A DNA stretch of 49,288 nucleotides, taken from positions 1 through 49,288 of IMG/VR virus record IMGVR_UViG_3300045282_000095. One strand, given 5' to 3'. A program made the translations under genes and the position numbers. Numbering within the stretch: the first letter of the stretch is position 1; every line of letters begins with the position of its first letter. The notes beneath the pieces are model-generated. The model was not told where the DNA came from and made no database searches. It worked only from the letters and a program-made list of their open reading frames with translations. Below, piece by piece: positions 31,783-39,110 of the stretch. This DNA comes from a virus.

Positions 31783-32601
31783 TCAGCGAGCCGCAGTGTT
31801 GCGGGCGCGTTGTTGATCCTGCGCAAAGCGGCGCTGCTCGAAACTCATGTTCTCGTAGCCGGGGATTTTGCCGTTGGCGTCGGTGTTGGTGCGCCCGTTG
31901 GCGGAGAACGCCGGAGCACCCTGCGAGACAAACTTTTGCATGACGGTCTCCAGCGCCTCGACCGCGTCGGCGCGCGGTGCCATCTGCAGCACGTTGACCA
32001 TGCCCGCGGCCTTGTCGCCTGCCATCGCGGTCATCCAGTCGGTGACGGCCTTGATGCGGTCGCCGGCGGTGGCTCCGAGCTTGGCGAGCTCCGCGGTCTT
32101 GGCGGTCTCGAATGTCTGCGCCTCGCCCACACGCAAGGCCGCGACCATGTCGAGGCCCTTGGTGAATTGTGTCTGATCGAGGCCGCTTTCCAGCGCGAAT
32201 TGCCGGTACTGCGCCACGATCGGGTCGGTCTCGTTCAGCTTGAACTCGAGGCCCTGCGGCGGCTTGAAAGTGGGCGAGAGACCGAACTTGTAGTCCTCGG
32301 GCTTCTGCGGGCGGGTGAGCCTGCGGCTTTCGTCGGCTGCCACGCGCGCGGCGTTGTCGCGCACATACTGGCCAAAGGTGTCCCTGGGTGAACCCTTCTC
32401 GGCGTCCCAATGCGGCTCGGGGATATAGTCAGGACGTGCGGGCGGCGGCGGGGCTATCCCAGCCGGCGACTGTGTCGTCTGGGCCGACGCGGCGGCCGGC
32501 GCCGCGCTTGCGGTTTGCGATGACTGGCTTGCTTGCGAGGAAGACGACTGGCCGCTCGCTTGGCCGCCCGTGGCGGTCACTGTCTGCTGTTCGTCCGGCA
32601 C
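31783..32601 (-). CDS. Scaffolding protein (272 aa), GTG start
   Basis: GTG at 32601 has AAGAGGAATCGACGAGA upstream. Residues 1-50 are Ser/Gln/Ala low-complexity (SQASQSSQTASAAPAAASAQ), followed by PDYIPEPHWDAEKG and a helical, charged body ending in FEQRRFAQDQQRARNTAAR. An acidic helical protein with a disordered N-terminus just before the major capsid gene is typical scaffold. It guides prohead assembly and is then lost. Its first 58 codons overlap the end of the upstream gene in another frame. Confidence 0.77.
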   Translation of the reverse strand: MPDEQQTVTATGGQASGQSSSSQASQSSQTASAAPAAASAQTTQSPAGIAPPPPARPDYIPEPHWDAEKGSPRDTFGQYVRDNAARVAADESRRLTRPQKPEDYKFGLSPTFKPPQGLEFKLNETDPIVAQYRQFALESGLDQTQFTKGLDMVAALRVGEAQTFETAKTAELAKLGATAGDRIKAVTDWMTAMAGDKAAGMVNVLQMAPRADAVEALETVMQKFVSQGAPAFSANGRTNTDANGKIPGYENMSFEQRRFAQDQQRARNTAAR

Positions 32602-32812
32602 TCTCGTCGATTCCTCTTGCCATCTTGCTCATCAAATCGTGCGCGAGACTGCGGCGGCCATGTTCGGCGCGCAACGCACCGTCCGAGGGATCGCCGGGCA
32701 GGCGGGCAATCGCCACTTTTTGCAGGAAGGCGTAGAGCAGCGCGCCGTCCGGTGTCATCGCGATGCGATCGAGCGCATTGGCAATGTCGCCGTCATCTAT
32801 AGTGTCATTCAT
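32429..32812 (-). CDS. Bbp19-like phage protein (127 aa), overlapping the scaffold gene
   Basis: ATG at 32812 overlaps the portal stop (ATGA). Residues 1-72 (ALDRIAMTPDGALLYAFLQK, GALRAEHGRRSLAHDLMSKM, then ARGIDES) match a small protein found between portal and scaffold in BPP-1-like phages. The family normally ends near here. The frame instead stays open for about 55 more codons, 173 nt into the scaffold gene, giving an Arg/Gly-rich tail. That tail may be real or due to a lost stop. Confidence 0.6.
   Translation of the reverse strand: MNDTIDDGDIANALDRIAMTPDGALLYAFLQKVAIARLPGDPSDGALRAEHGRRSLAHDLMSKMARGIDESAGRTADSDRHGRPSERPVVFLASKPVIANRKRGAGRRVGPDDTVAGWDSPAAARTS
32671..32680 (-). promoter_or_regulatory. 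GGTGCGTTGC copy inside the Bbp19-like gene
   Basis: Exact 10-mer on the minus strand, but within coding sequence (codons for Asp-Gly-Ala-Leu-Arg). The next supported start (scaffold GTG 32601) is 69 nt away and has its own SD. This copy does not share the spacing of the others and may be incidental. Confidence 0.3.
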
Positions 32813-34404
32813 GCTGCTATCCCCGGTGTTGGCGGCGGATTGGGCGCCTCGGCGCCTTCCGGCCGCTGCCGGCCCTGCACCAGTTGCGCGATCTGCGCCA
32901 CCGCCTGCTTGACATCGTCGGGCGCGCGGAACTTGAGCAGCGTCACCCGCATTTTCTCGAGGATGGCTTCCATCGACATCTTGCCGTCGATCAGCACCTT
33001 GAATTCCTCGGGGAAGGCGCCGCCGAGTATCTGGATGGCCTTGACCGCCATGCCGACCTCTTGTTGCTCGGCCGCCGCCTGCGCCGGATTGCGCGGCTGC
33101 AGCGACACCAGCACGCCGTCGACTTTGAATTGCGGAATGGTCCTGGCGCGCTCGAGCAAATGCTGGAAACGCATGAAAATCTTGGCCGGCACCTCGCGCC
33201 AGAACGGCAGGCCCGGCGTACCGATGCGGCGCTGCGCCCGCGCCATCTCGTCGAGCCATTGCCCCAGAGTCGGTGGGGTATCACCGGTCTGCTGCGGAAA
33301 ATCCACGAAGAACAGCCGCCGCAGCCGATGCTCCTTCTGCTCGTACTGATAGACCCCGGCATCGGGCGGCCCGAGTTGGTACATCGGCTTGACGTCGACC
33401 GCATCGCCGCGCTCAACCGGATAGGCCATGTTCGACTCGAAGCCCTGCTCGACCTGGCCATAGGTCGCCACCGGGAAGGTGATCGGCGGCGCAATGTGCA
33501 TCTCGACGTTCTGGATCAGCATCGCCTCGAGCTCGTCGATCTGCCGCAGCGACGGCAATGCCTGGATCATCGGCCCGAGGCCCCACGGCCAATCGGCCGA
33601 CGGATTCCAGCGCCCCACGATCAGCGGGCAGGAGCCCTCGCCCTGCAGCGCGCCGTCGTCGACCAGCTTGTCGCCGACATAGACCACGCGCTGCCACCAT
33701 TCGTCGTCCATGCGGTCCCAGAGCCGCCAGAAGCCGAACCGCACCTCGGTTTCCCGTTCCGGCTGGTCATTGACGGCCTTGGGCACCTCGGGGACTTCGC
33801 GTTCGATCTTGGCCCAAACCGCCTCACCCACCAGCTCGCGCACATAGGAGTTGCGGGTGTAACGGATCGCCCAGCGGTCATCGATCTCGCCGTAGGGGCC
33901 GAGATTGCATTCCAATTCACGCAGCGGGATCGACCAGACGGTAATTGCGGCAGAGGGATGTGGACGCTCGACCCACAACGCCACCGTGCCGATCGCCAGG
34001 TCGGGATAGAACGACTTGGTGAGCTCGGGATAGAGATTCGACGCCTTCATGGCCGAGAATATCTTCTGGTCGGCCTTGCGAACGTCGTCCTTGACCTTGT
34101 CCCAGGCATCATCGAGCAGAAACATGCCGGGGCCGCGCTCGCACCACGGCTGGCCTTCCGGCATGTAGGTGTTGACCGCCTCGGTGACGAATTCCTGAGT
34201 GAGGTCGAACGCCAGGTCGGTGTTGAGCTCGACCGCGTCCTGATAATGTGTGGCCGGCGGCTTGCTGGTCGATTCGACGGTGCGCATGCGATGCGGCGCG
34301 GTGAAGAAATAGCACTCGCGGAAATCCATGATCCAATGCGACTTGGCCTGCCGGCAATGCTTTAGCCGGGCGAGACCTTTCTGCTCGAGCGTCTGTTCCG
34401 CCAT
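32809..34404 (-). CDS. Portal protein (head-to-tail connector family), 531 aa
   Basis: The product begins MAEQTLEQKGLARLKHCRQA and contains DFRECYFFTAPHRMR, WVERPHPSAAITVWSIPLRE, CNLGPYGEIDDRWAIRYTRN and GRWNPSADWPWGLGPMIQAL, in the order seen in podovirus connector portals. Length is normal for the family. Twelve copies form the DNA channel at one capsid vertex and bind the terminase and tail tube. It is coupled by ATGA overlaps both to the upstream 85-residue gene and to the Bbp19-like gene. Confidence 0.9.
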   Translation of the reverse strand: MAEQTLEQKGLARLKHCRQAKSHWIMDFRECYFFTAPHRMRTVESTSKPPATHYQDAVELNTDLAFDLTQEFVTEAVNTYMPEGQPWCERGPGMFLLDDAWDKVKDDVRKADQKIFSAMKASNLYPELTKSFYPDLAIGTVALWVERPHPSAAITVWSIPLRELECNLGPYGEIDDRWAIRYTRNSYVRELVGEAVWAKIEREVPEVPKAVNDQPERETEVRFGFWRLWDRMDDEWWQRVVYVGDKLVDDGALQGEGSCPLIVGRWNPSADWPWGLGPMIQALPSLRQIDELEAMLIQNVEMHIAPPITFPVATYGQVEQGFESNMAYPVERGDAVDVKPMYQLGPPDAGVYQYEQKEHRLRRLFFVDFPQQTGDTPPTLGQWLDEMARAQRRIGTPGLPFWREVPAKIFMRFQHLLERARTIPQFKVDGVLVSLQPRNPAQAAAEQQEVGMAVKAIQILGGAFPEEFKVLIDGKMSMEAILEKMRVTLLKFRAPDDVKQAVAQIAQLVQGRQRPEGAEAPNPPPTPGIAA

Positions 34405-34661
34405 CAGGCGGCCAACGGCGATTTGAGCGGATTGAGCGGCGGGGATGCGCCGCCCTGCGCCAGCGAGAGCAGCGAGGCATAGCGTGCCATCACCGCGGCA
34501 CTATCGCCCGAGGTCAGCGTGCCGTAGCGCGCCTGCAGCGAGTTGGTCTCGCCGGTCATGCGCGCCTGCACCGCGTCGATATTGTCTTGGCGGTTCTGCG
34601 CGGTCAGCGCATTGAAACCGGGATCAATTGGCGCCGATTTGTACTGCGGTGCGTCCATCAT
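34404..34661 (-). CDS. Small protein upstream of portal (85 aa)
   Basis: Two ATGs (34661 and 34658) start the frame; the second lies exactly 31 nt after a GGTGCGTTGC element. The product begins MMDAPQYKSAPIDPGFNALT. It has a coiled-coil-like middle (NRQDNIDAVQARMTGETNSL, QARYGTLTSGDSAAVMARYA). Small helical proteins of this size just before portal occur in related phages; function is unknown, possibly head assembly. Confidence 0.7.
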   Translation of the reverse strand: MMDAPQYKSAPIDPGFNALTAQNRQDNIDAVQARMTGETNSLQARYGTLTSGDSAAVMARYASLLSLAQGGASPPLNPLKSPLAA

Positions 34662-34689
34662 GGGAGGATTGCCCCGACATGGACGCCTC

Positions 34690-34699
34690 GCAACGCACC
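34690..34699 (-). promoter_or_regulatory. GGTGCGTTGC element upstream of the pre-portal gene
   Basis: Exact 10-mer on the minus strand. It begins one base after the TAA of the HNH-AP2 gene and lies 28 nt before the first ATG and 31 nt before the second ATG of the following gene. It probably predates the endonuclease insertion. Confidence 0.7.
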
Positions 34700-34700
34700 A

Positions 34701-35195
34701 TTAAGGATAGGAAAATTCGCCGAACAGCCGTTTGGAGGCTTCGACGTAGGCGGCATACGCCTCCTCAGCAGTGTCAAATAGTCCGAGGTAGGTTTGTTTA
34801 CCGCCATCATGAATTTTGGCGCGGTAGCGCCCTGATGGACGCAAATGAACTCCCCTAAAGCCGGATTTGTTGATCCGCGGTATTTTCCGATAATGACAAT
34901 TCTGGGAACCACTCGCCTCGCGCAGGTTGCACCATCGATTATTCGCCTTGTCAAAGTCGCGATGATCGATTTGCGCGACCGGGTCTCGGCCCGTCATCAT
35001 TTTCCAGATGACGCGGTGTGCTCCATAATTCAGGCCATCAATTGTGACATGAAGGTAGCCGGCCCTGCTCCGGCTGTGGATCACATGGCCAGGTCTGCTC
35101 CTACTCTTGGACCGCAGAGCGCCCGTGTCCGGATCATATTCGAATTTGCTATGGAGATATTCCGAGGGCGGCAGCGGATTGATTTTGAGCGGCAT
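34701..35195 (-). CDS. HNH-AP2 homing endonuclease (164 aa)
   Basis: Residues about 50-96 form an HNH core (GLNYGAHRVIWKMMTGRDPV, IDHRDFDKANNRWCNLREAS). Residues about 108-164 are an AP2 DNA-binding domain (SGFRGVHLRPSGRYRAKIHD, LGLFDTAEEAYAAYVEASKR). This HNH plus AP2 layout is a known class of free-standing phage homing endonuclease. ATG at 35195 has AGCAGGAGGTCCCTC upstream. The gene's first 47 bases overlap the end of the upstream gene. Confidence 0.9.
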   Translation of the reverse strand: MPLKINPLPPSEYLHSKFEYDPDTGALRSKSRSRPGHVIHSRSRAGYLHVTIDGLNYGAHRVIWKMMTGRDPVAQIDHRDFDKANNRWCNLREASGSQNCHYRKIPRINKSGFRGVHLRPSGRYRAKIHDGGKQTYLGLFDTAEEAYAAYVEASKRLFGEFSYP

Positions 35196-35697
35196 GAGGG
35201 ACCTCCTGCTCGAATGCTACCCCACCAGCGCGCAAACAGTCTCGGTAAAACGAATCTGGCCGCAACGATCTTGTGTGTAATCCAATGAGTCTTTTCATAG
35301 CTGGTACACAAAAACCAAACACGGGCATCCGCAATGTTCCACGTGAAACCTTTCTCATCGCGATGACGTCCGCGCTGGCAATCCACACACTGATCACCGC
35401 GTTGGCCGCGGGGCCGTCGGCCGCGACGAACACCTCAAACCCGGAGAGGCCGACGTCGACGAATTGCCAGATGTGAAGGAACGGCACATAGCCGTAGGCC
35501 CGCACATGCTTGTAGCGCCCGAGCGCGAGGTGAGACCACCAGCCGACCGGCTTGTGCTCGAACACCAGGTTCCAGACGACGGGGCTGGAAACCAATGGCC
35601 CTGAAATTATCTCAATCATCCCTAAAGAGATACCGAGGCTCCATTCCGGCTGGGGGGCTGGGGAGGAACAGGAGGTTTGGAGCCTCGGGCCTTGCAA
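35149..35697 (-). CDS. Conserved-looking phage protein of unknown function (182 aa; 156 aa from inner ATG)
   Basis: The body (HLALGRYKHVRAYGYVPFLH, then WQFVDVGLSGFEVFV) resembles a protein family encoded between terminase and portal in several podoviruses. Two starts are possible: TTG 35697, 30 nt after a GGTGCGTTGC element, or ATG 35619 (MIEIISGPLVSS), which lacks an SD. The last 16 codons overlap the HNH-AP2 gene (LGISP end), so the original C-terminus may have been replaced when that gene inserted. Confidence 0.6.
   Translation of the reverse strand: MQGPRLQTSCSSPAPQPEWSLGISLGMIEIISGPLVSSPVVWNLVFEHKPVGWWSHLALGRYKHVRAYGYVPFLHIWQFVDVGLSGFEVFVAADGPAANAVISVWIASADVIAMRKVSRGTLRMPVFGFCVPAMKRLIGLHTRSLRPDSFYRDCLRAGGVAFEQEVPHAAQNQSAAALGISP
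35633..35688 (-). repeat. 11-bp inverted repeat / hairpin near the gene start
   Basis: CCGAGGCTCCA (35633-35643) and TGGAGCCTCGG (35678-35688) are perfectly complementary with a 34-nt, pyrimidine-rich loop on the transcribed strand. It lies just upstream of ATG 35619, so it could fold in the leader if that start is used. Confidence 0.5.
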
Positions 35698-35727
35698 ACG
35701 GGAAATTAGGTTGCACCCGCCCGGCTC

Positions 35728-35737
35728 GCAACGCACC
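35728..35737 (-). promoter_or_regulatory. GGTGCGTTGC element downstream of terL
   Basis: Exact 10-mer on the minus strand in the 116-nt gap after the terL stop. Its 3' end is 30 nt before an in-frame TTG (35697). Confidence 0.6.
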
Positions 35738-35813
35738 GACCGCGGCCTCGTCCTAGTTTGGCCCGTCGGTCCTGCGCACCAAAAGGATTTAATGAAATGC
35801 GCAGCAGTCACTC

Positions 35814-37340
35814 CTAGGCGTGAATCCTCCGCATCGACCGCCGCTGGAAAACCTTGACCGGCGCCAGGCTGCCAACCTGCGGCCGCCCGGTCATGCGCCG
35901 GCCTTCCCCGAGCCCCAGCACCATGTATTCGGCCGCATTGCAGACGTGCGAGTACTTGTTCTTGCACGGCCGCAATTCCCCGGTCTCGTCCTTCTCGTTG
36001 AAGTACCGGCCCTGCATGCCGACATTATAGGTCCGACACATCGGCGATGACAAATGCCTGGGCTTGCCGTCGCTCATCTCGCCCAGCAAATGCGCCATCG
36101 CATCGACCCGCGTCGCGATCATGTTCTGCTTGAGATTGGGCGGCGCGCGCACCGGCATGTCGTTGGCCGCGAATATCTCGTAGGCCGTGCGCTCGTCGGC
36201 CTGCCCACGGTCCTGCCCCTTCGGATCGCCCCAGAAATGAAACCGCGACAAGGCGTGGTCGGGATAATGCCGCGCGATGAAGCGCTTGAGCTTGGGCGCA
36301 AACACCGCCGCGCCCTCGTTCGACCCGATCATCTCGTACTGGATCAGCACCCGGTTGTTGATCGATTGCGAGAACAGCGCCGCCGGCGAGCGCCCGAAGT
36401 CCAATCCAACGTCGACATCATAGAGCGAATTGGGCTTGAGCACCTCATTGCCGATATGCACCTCGCGCCGGAACATCGGATAGACCGGCGAGCCCTCGAC
36501 CACCAGCACCACCCGCACCATCAGCCGCGAATCGATCCACGCCTTGCTCTTGCCAATGATCTGCTTGGAATAATAATCGTCGTCCAGATTGGAAATGTTC
36601 TCGGCATAGGGGTTGGTCTTGTAGCCGCTCACCACGCCATGCTGGTCGCTGAGCTCGATCAGGGCTGGCGGCTGCAGATAGAACCCCCACTCGTCCGGCC
36701 ACTTACCTAGCGCAATCGCCTCCTCGTCAGTCAATCCCGGCGGCAACTCCACCATGCCGGTCATGATCGCCAGCCAGTGATCGTCGTCCGGCGCGTTGGC
36801 ATCGCCGAAAATCCCCCGCCAGGTCGCCCCGCCCTCGTCCTTCGATGGATAGCGCAAGCGGCTGCTCGCCTCGTCCCAGATCGTCTTGTCGATGTACTGC
36901 AACTCGTTGAACACAATCCCGGTGTATTCGGTCGAGCGCAGCTTGCGCACGTCCTCGGGCTTGTCGAGCGCCATGAAGTCGACCTCGCACTGCACAATCG
37001 TCCCATCGCCGGTCGGGTGCGGAAACTTCAACCGATGCGACGGCGGGACCGACCAGTTCATCGGCCCGTAGACATGCTCGGGCACCAACTCGGTCCAGGT
37101 GCGGATGGTCGACTTTTTCAAATCCGGGTAGGTCGTCCGCACCACCGCCCAGCGCGATTTGCGCAAGCCATCCCGCGTCGACGGCCGCTGCTCCTGCGCG
37201 TGCCGCATTAGCCGCGCAAACAACCCATGCGTCTTGCCGGAACCAAGCGGCCCGCAGATGACGTCGGTCTCATTATTCGAGAGAATGAAGTCGCAGAGCT
37301 TCGTCCCGGCCGCAACCTCGAAGTTTCGCGGCCCGCTCAT
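35814..37340 (-). CDS. terL: Terminase large subunit (508 aa)
   Basis: The ATPase Walker A is GPLGSGKT at residues 30-37. An arginine-rich segment WAVVRTTYPDLKKSTIRTW follows, and a Walker-B-like stretch IVFNELQYID lies near residue 145. The C-terminal nuclease has VDVGLDFGRSPA near residue 308, FHFWGDPKGQDRGQ near 370 and the closing CNAAEYMVLGLGEGRR. It packages DNA into proheads and cuts it. ATG at 37340 lies inside the preceding small gene (68-nt overlap). Terminase type (headful or cohesive ends) cannot be told from sequence alone. Confidence 0.92.
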   Translation of the reverse strand: MSGPRNFEVAAGTKLCDFILSNNETDVICGPLGSGKTHGLFARLMRHAQEQRPSTRDGLRKSRWAVVRTTYPDLKKSTIRTWTELVPEHVYGPMNWSVPPSHRLKFPHPTGDGTIVQCEVDFMALDKPEDVRKLRSTEYTGIVFNELQYIDKTIWDEASSRLRYPSKDEGGATWRGIFGDANAPDDDHWLAIMTGMVELPPGLTDEEAIALGKWPDEWGFYLQPPALIELSDQHGVVSGYKTNPYAENISNLDDDYYSKQIIGKSKAWIDSRLMVRVVLVVEGSPVYPMFRREVHIGNEVLKPNSLYDVDVGLDFGRSPAALFSQSINNRVLIQYEMIGSNEGAAVFAPKLKRFIARHYPDHALSRFHFWGDPKGQDRGQADERTAYEIFAANDMPVRAPPNLKQNMIATRVDAMAHLLGEMSDGKPRHLSSPMCRTYNVGMQGRYFNEKDETGELRPCKNKYSHVCNAAEYMVLGLGEGRRMTGRPQVGSLAPVKVFQRRSMRRIHA

Positions 37341-37461
37341 CGTAGATCAGGCTCGGCATTTGACAACACAAGCAGGCTCCCGGAATCCGCGCCAAGCATG
37401 GGCCAAGGTTGTTCAGAACGCAACGCCCGATATCCTTGGCCCAATCTTCACTGTTGCTCAT
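37273..37461 (-). CDS. Small Cys-rich protein overlapping terL (62 aa)
   Basis: ATG at 37461 has a strong SD (ATGGAGGAAGCGACA). The product begins MSNSEDWAKDIGRCVLNNLG and contains CLARIPGACLCCQMP, a four-Cys cluster. The frame runs 68 nt into terL. The strong SD argues for translation, but the C-terminal tail inside terL may be a by-product of overlap. Confidence 0.55.
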   Translation of the reverse strand: MSNSEDWAKDIGRCVLNNLGPCLARIPGACLCCQMPSLIYDERAAKLRGCGRDEALRLHSLE

Positions 37462-37500
37462 TGTCGCTTCCTCCATCACCACGGCCCGCTCATCAGTTTG

Positions 37501-37665
37501 TTATTTCTGCAACAGGGCCGAGACGATGAACCGGAGGCCAACCATGAACCGTTCGCAGCGCGTCATGCGCCACCGCTTCTTAATCTCGGGGTTCAAATCT
37601 TCGACGCGCAACATGCCAGCGTCGTAGCGAAGAAGCGGGCCGCAACTATCCATGAACAATGTCAT
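37501..37665 (-). CDS. Small protein of unknown function (54 aa)
   Basis: ATG at 37665 follows CTAGAGGAGGATAAAAA, one of the best ribosome-binding sites in the window. The product begins MTLFMDSCGPLLRYDAGMLR and is basic with aromatic residues (IKKRWRMTRCERFMVG). Its start forms an ATGA overlap with the upstream gene. No family is known to me. Confidence 0.6.
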   Translation of the reverse strand: MTLFMDSCGPLLRYDAGMLRVEDLNPEIKKRWRMTRCERFMVGLRFIVSALLQK

Positions 37666-37796
37666 TTTTTATCCTCCTCTAGATTTTTAGCCATGACCAG
37701 GCCAGCATAAATGCCAAAAGCTACGAGCGCCAGATCGCGAGTCGGCGCATCAGTGTAGGCTTTGCGGAAATATTCGATTTTCTGATCGAGCCCCAA
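37662..37796 (-). CDS. Small protein of unknown function (44 aa), TTG start
   Basis: TTG at 37796 is preceded by AGGGGAAGGCAATC. The product reads LGLDQKIEYFRKAYTDAPTR and then DLALVAFGIYAGLVMAKNLE, so a basic head with one hydrophobic segment. Its stop overlaps the next ATG (ATGA), and its last codons encode the SD of that gene. Confidence 0.55.
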   Translation of the reverse strand: MGLDQKIEYFRKAYTDAPTRDLALVAFGIYAGLVMAKNLEEDKK

Positions 37797-37808
37797 GATT
37801 GCCTTCCC

Positions 37809-38009
37809 CTATTCTTTACCGACGATGATTTCGGCCGCGCTCAACAGGACGTAGTAAAAATCATTGCGAACGGTGAGTTGATGTGCAAGCGAACGCAGGC
37901 AGCGAGCGTGCCATCCGGCATCGTTCGGAGTGGGCGCGATTTCTTCCAAGTCGGCCGTGGCGCGCGGTTCTGGAATCACGTTCGCCCCTCCTAGTTCGCA
38001 AAAATTCAT
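37809..38009 (-). CDS. Protein of unknown function (66 aa)
   Basis: ATG at 38009 follows GGGAGGACAAG. The product begins MNFCELGGANVIPEPRATAD and ends with helical stretches (WHARCLRSLAHQLTVRNDFY, LLSAAEIIVGKE). No membrane helix. It lies between TerS-proximal and TerL-proximal small genes; no family is recognised. Confidence 0.6.
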   Translation of the reverse strand: MNFCELGGANVIPEPRATADLEEIAPTPNDAGWHARCLRSLAHQLTVRNDFYYVLLSAAEIIVGKE

Positions 38010-38062
38010 CTTGTCCTCCCCCAATTCTTTCAGGAGGTTTATCGAACACGCAAATACGCGGA

Positions 38063-38203
38063 TCACCGCCGCTTCTTGCGCCGCGACTTACCCGCCATCC
38101 GATACGCTATTGCGGCGGCCTGCTTGACCGGCCGCCCCGCCCGCACCTCGGTGCGGATGTTCGATGAAATTGTCGCCTGACTCGACCCGCGTTTCAACGG
38201 CAT
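38063..38203 (-). CDS. Small basic phage protein (46 aa)
   Basis: The product begins [20 protein letters not shown] and ends [16 protein letters not shown]. The pattern MPLxxGxSxxTISxNIxxEx..G.P.KQAxAIAxxxAGKSR is a very common small phage protein of unknown function. It lies in a different frame from the C-terminal part of the 38088-38348 gene. The familiar pattern makes this frame the more trustworthy of the two in the overlap. Confidence 0.68.
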   Translation of the reverse strand: MPLKRGSSQATISSNIRTEVRAGRPVKQAAAIAYRMAGKSRRKKRR

Positions 38204-38348
38204 GCCCGCTCTCCTCGTCCACCGCCTCCCCGTAACCCACTCCCCACCGCAACCGCCGCCGCAGCGCCATCACCTCCCCACGCAGTCGCGCAATCTCCAT
38301 CCGCAAATACTCGATAACCTCACCCGGGTCCAGCCGCGCCATCGCCAT
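38088..38348 (-). CDS. Small coiled-coil protein (86 aa)
   Basis: ATG at 38348 or 38342. The N-terminal 55 residues are helical and heptad-like ([20 protein letters not shown]). From about residue 50 the frame overlaps the 46-residue gene by 116 nt, and the tail ([17 protein letters not shown]) reads like an out-of-frame product. The head is probably real; the true end is uncertain. Confidence 0.48.
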   Translation of the reverse strand: MAMARLDPGEVIEYLRMEIARLRGEVMALRRRLRWGVGYGEAVDEESGHAVETRVESGDNFIEHPHRGAGGAAGQAGRRNSVSDGG

Positions 38349-38480
38349 GCCCTTGCTGTGATAAATCTGCAACTGTCACCAAAATGCCGCAGCCAAAATT
38401 CCCAGAACCAAAAAATATGCCACACATAGGGAAAACGACGCCCAGAGCGCGGGGGGGAGGCAGCAGCGAGTTCACTCGCG

Positions 38481-39026
38481 TCAGGTTTTGCCCCCCGGTG
38501 CCGGGCCTGGACCGTTCTGACTAGCGGATAGCATATCTGCTGCCCTGCTGTAAGTTGCTGATATCGTTGGTTGTTCTGCGGCATGTTGCGGCTGTGTCGC
38601 AGCCGCTGCGATGTGGTTGACGATCGACACAATCATGCCAGGGGATTGCAGCACCGTTGTGCCGTTGCGGCCTACCTGCTCCCCATCATCTCTAAGCGCC
38701 TTATAGGCTGCCACGCACGCGGTAAGGTTATCGGATTGGTGCATCACCTCGTCCATGCGGTGGATGCCGCGTGCCCGGATGGCGAGGCGCAGTATTTCGC
38801 ATTGTTCGAGGTAGTATGCTTTGACATGACTGTGGCGCAGGGCGACGTAAAGCGAATGCTCTTTGAGGCCAGCAGCTTCAGCGGCATCGCCGCGTTTGAG
38901 GCCACGTTGGACCATCAGATCGATGGCGTGGCGCACTTTGCCGGTGCATTTGAGCGGCAGGGACCGACCTTGTGCGGCTATTGCCTGTGGGGATCGGGGC
39001 GGCTGGGCGACGGTTACATCTGTCAT
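38481..39026 (-). CDS. terS: Terminase small subunit-like protein (181 aa)
   Basis: After a 25-residue leader, residues 28-75 resemble the HTH of small terminases (CTGKVRHAIDLMVQRGLKRG, DAAEAAGLKEHSLYVALRHS). These are followed by HVKAYYLEQCEILRLAIRAR and a long helix. The C-terminal 60 residues are Ala/Gln-rich and flexible. It would recognise phage DNA for TerL. ATG at 39026 has no SD and lies exactly 31 nt after a GGTGCGTTGC element, behind a leader duplicated upstream of the previous gene. Intergenic 38373-38480 holds no gene I can support. Confidence 0.76.
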   Translation of the reverse strand: MTDVTVAQPPRSPQAIAAQGRSLPLKCTGKVRHAIDLMVQRGLKRGDAAEAAGLKEHSLYVALRHSHVKAYYLEQCEILRLAIRARGIHRMDEVMHQSDNLTACVAAYKALRDDGEQVGRNGTTVLQSPGMIVSIVNHIAAAATQPQHAAEQPTISATYSRAADMLSASQNGPGPAPGGKT

Positions 39027-39057
39027 GGTGGCATGTGGCGCGGTGCGAGACGTGGTG

Positions 39058-39067
39058 GCAACGCACC
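39058..39067 (-). promoter_or_regulatory. GGTGCGTTGC element upstream of terS
   Basis: Exact 10-mer on the minus strand in the intergenic space before terS, 31 nt upstream of its ATG. It directly follows the duplicated leader segment. Confidence 0.72.
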
Positions 39068-39070
39068 GAC

Positions 39071-39110
39071 CAGCAGCACATGAGCCGGCGTATACGCAGG
39101 CCTCGCTTGC
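39071..39110 (-). repeat. Leader repeat, copy 1, with GCGTATACGC palindrome
   Basis: In the minus sense this holds GGCAAGCGAGGCCTGCGTAT, then ACGCCGGCTCATGTGCTGCT. It closely matches the segment upstream of the preceding gene (39337-39380). The core is a GCGTA/TACGC dyad followed by GGCTCATGTGCTGCT. A duplicated promoter or operator is likely. Confidence 0.6.

Noticed and set aside
32884-34365. Plus-strand frame of 493 codons
   Set aside because: Antisense to the portal gene, which has clear family motifs.
35814-35967. N-terminal extension of the post-terL frame to 35967
   Set aside because: It would run through the end of terL in another frame with no SD; the later TTG or ATG starts are better supported.
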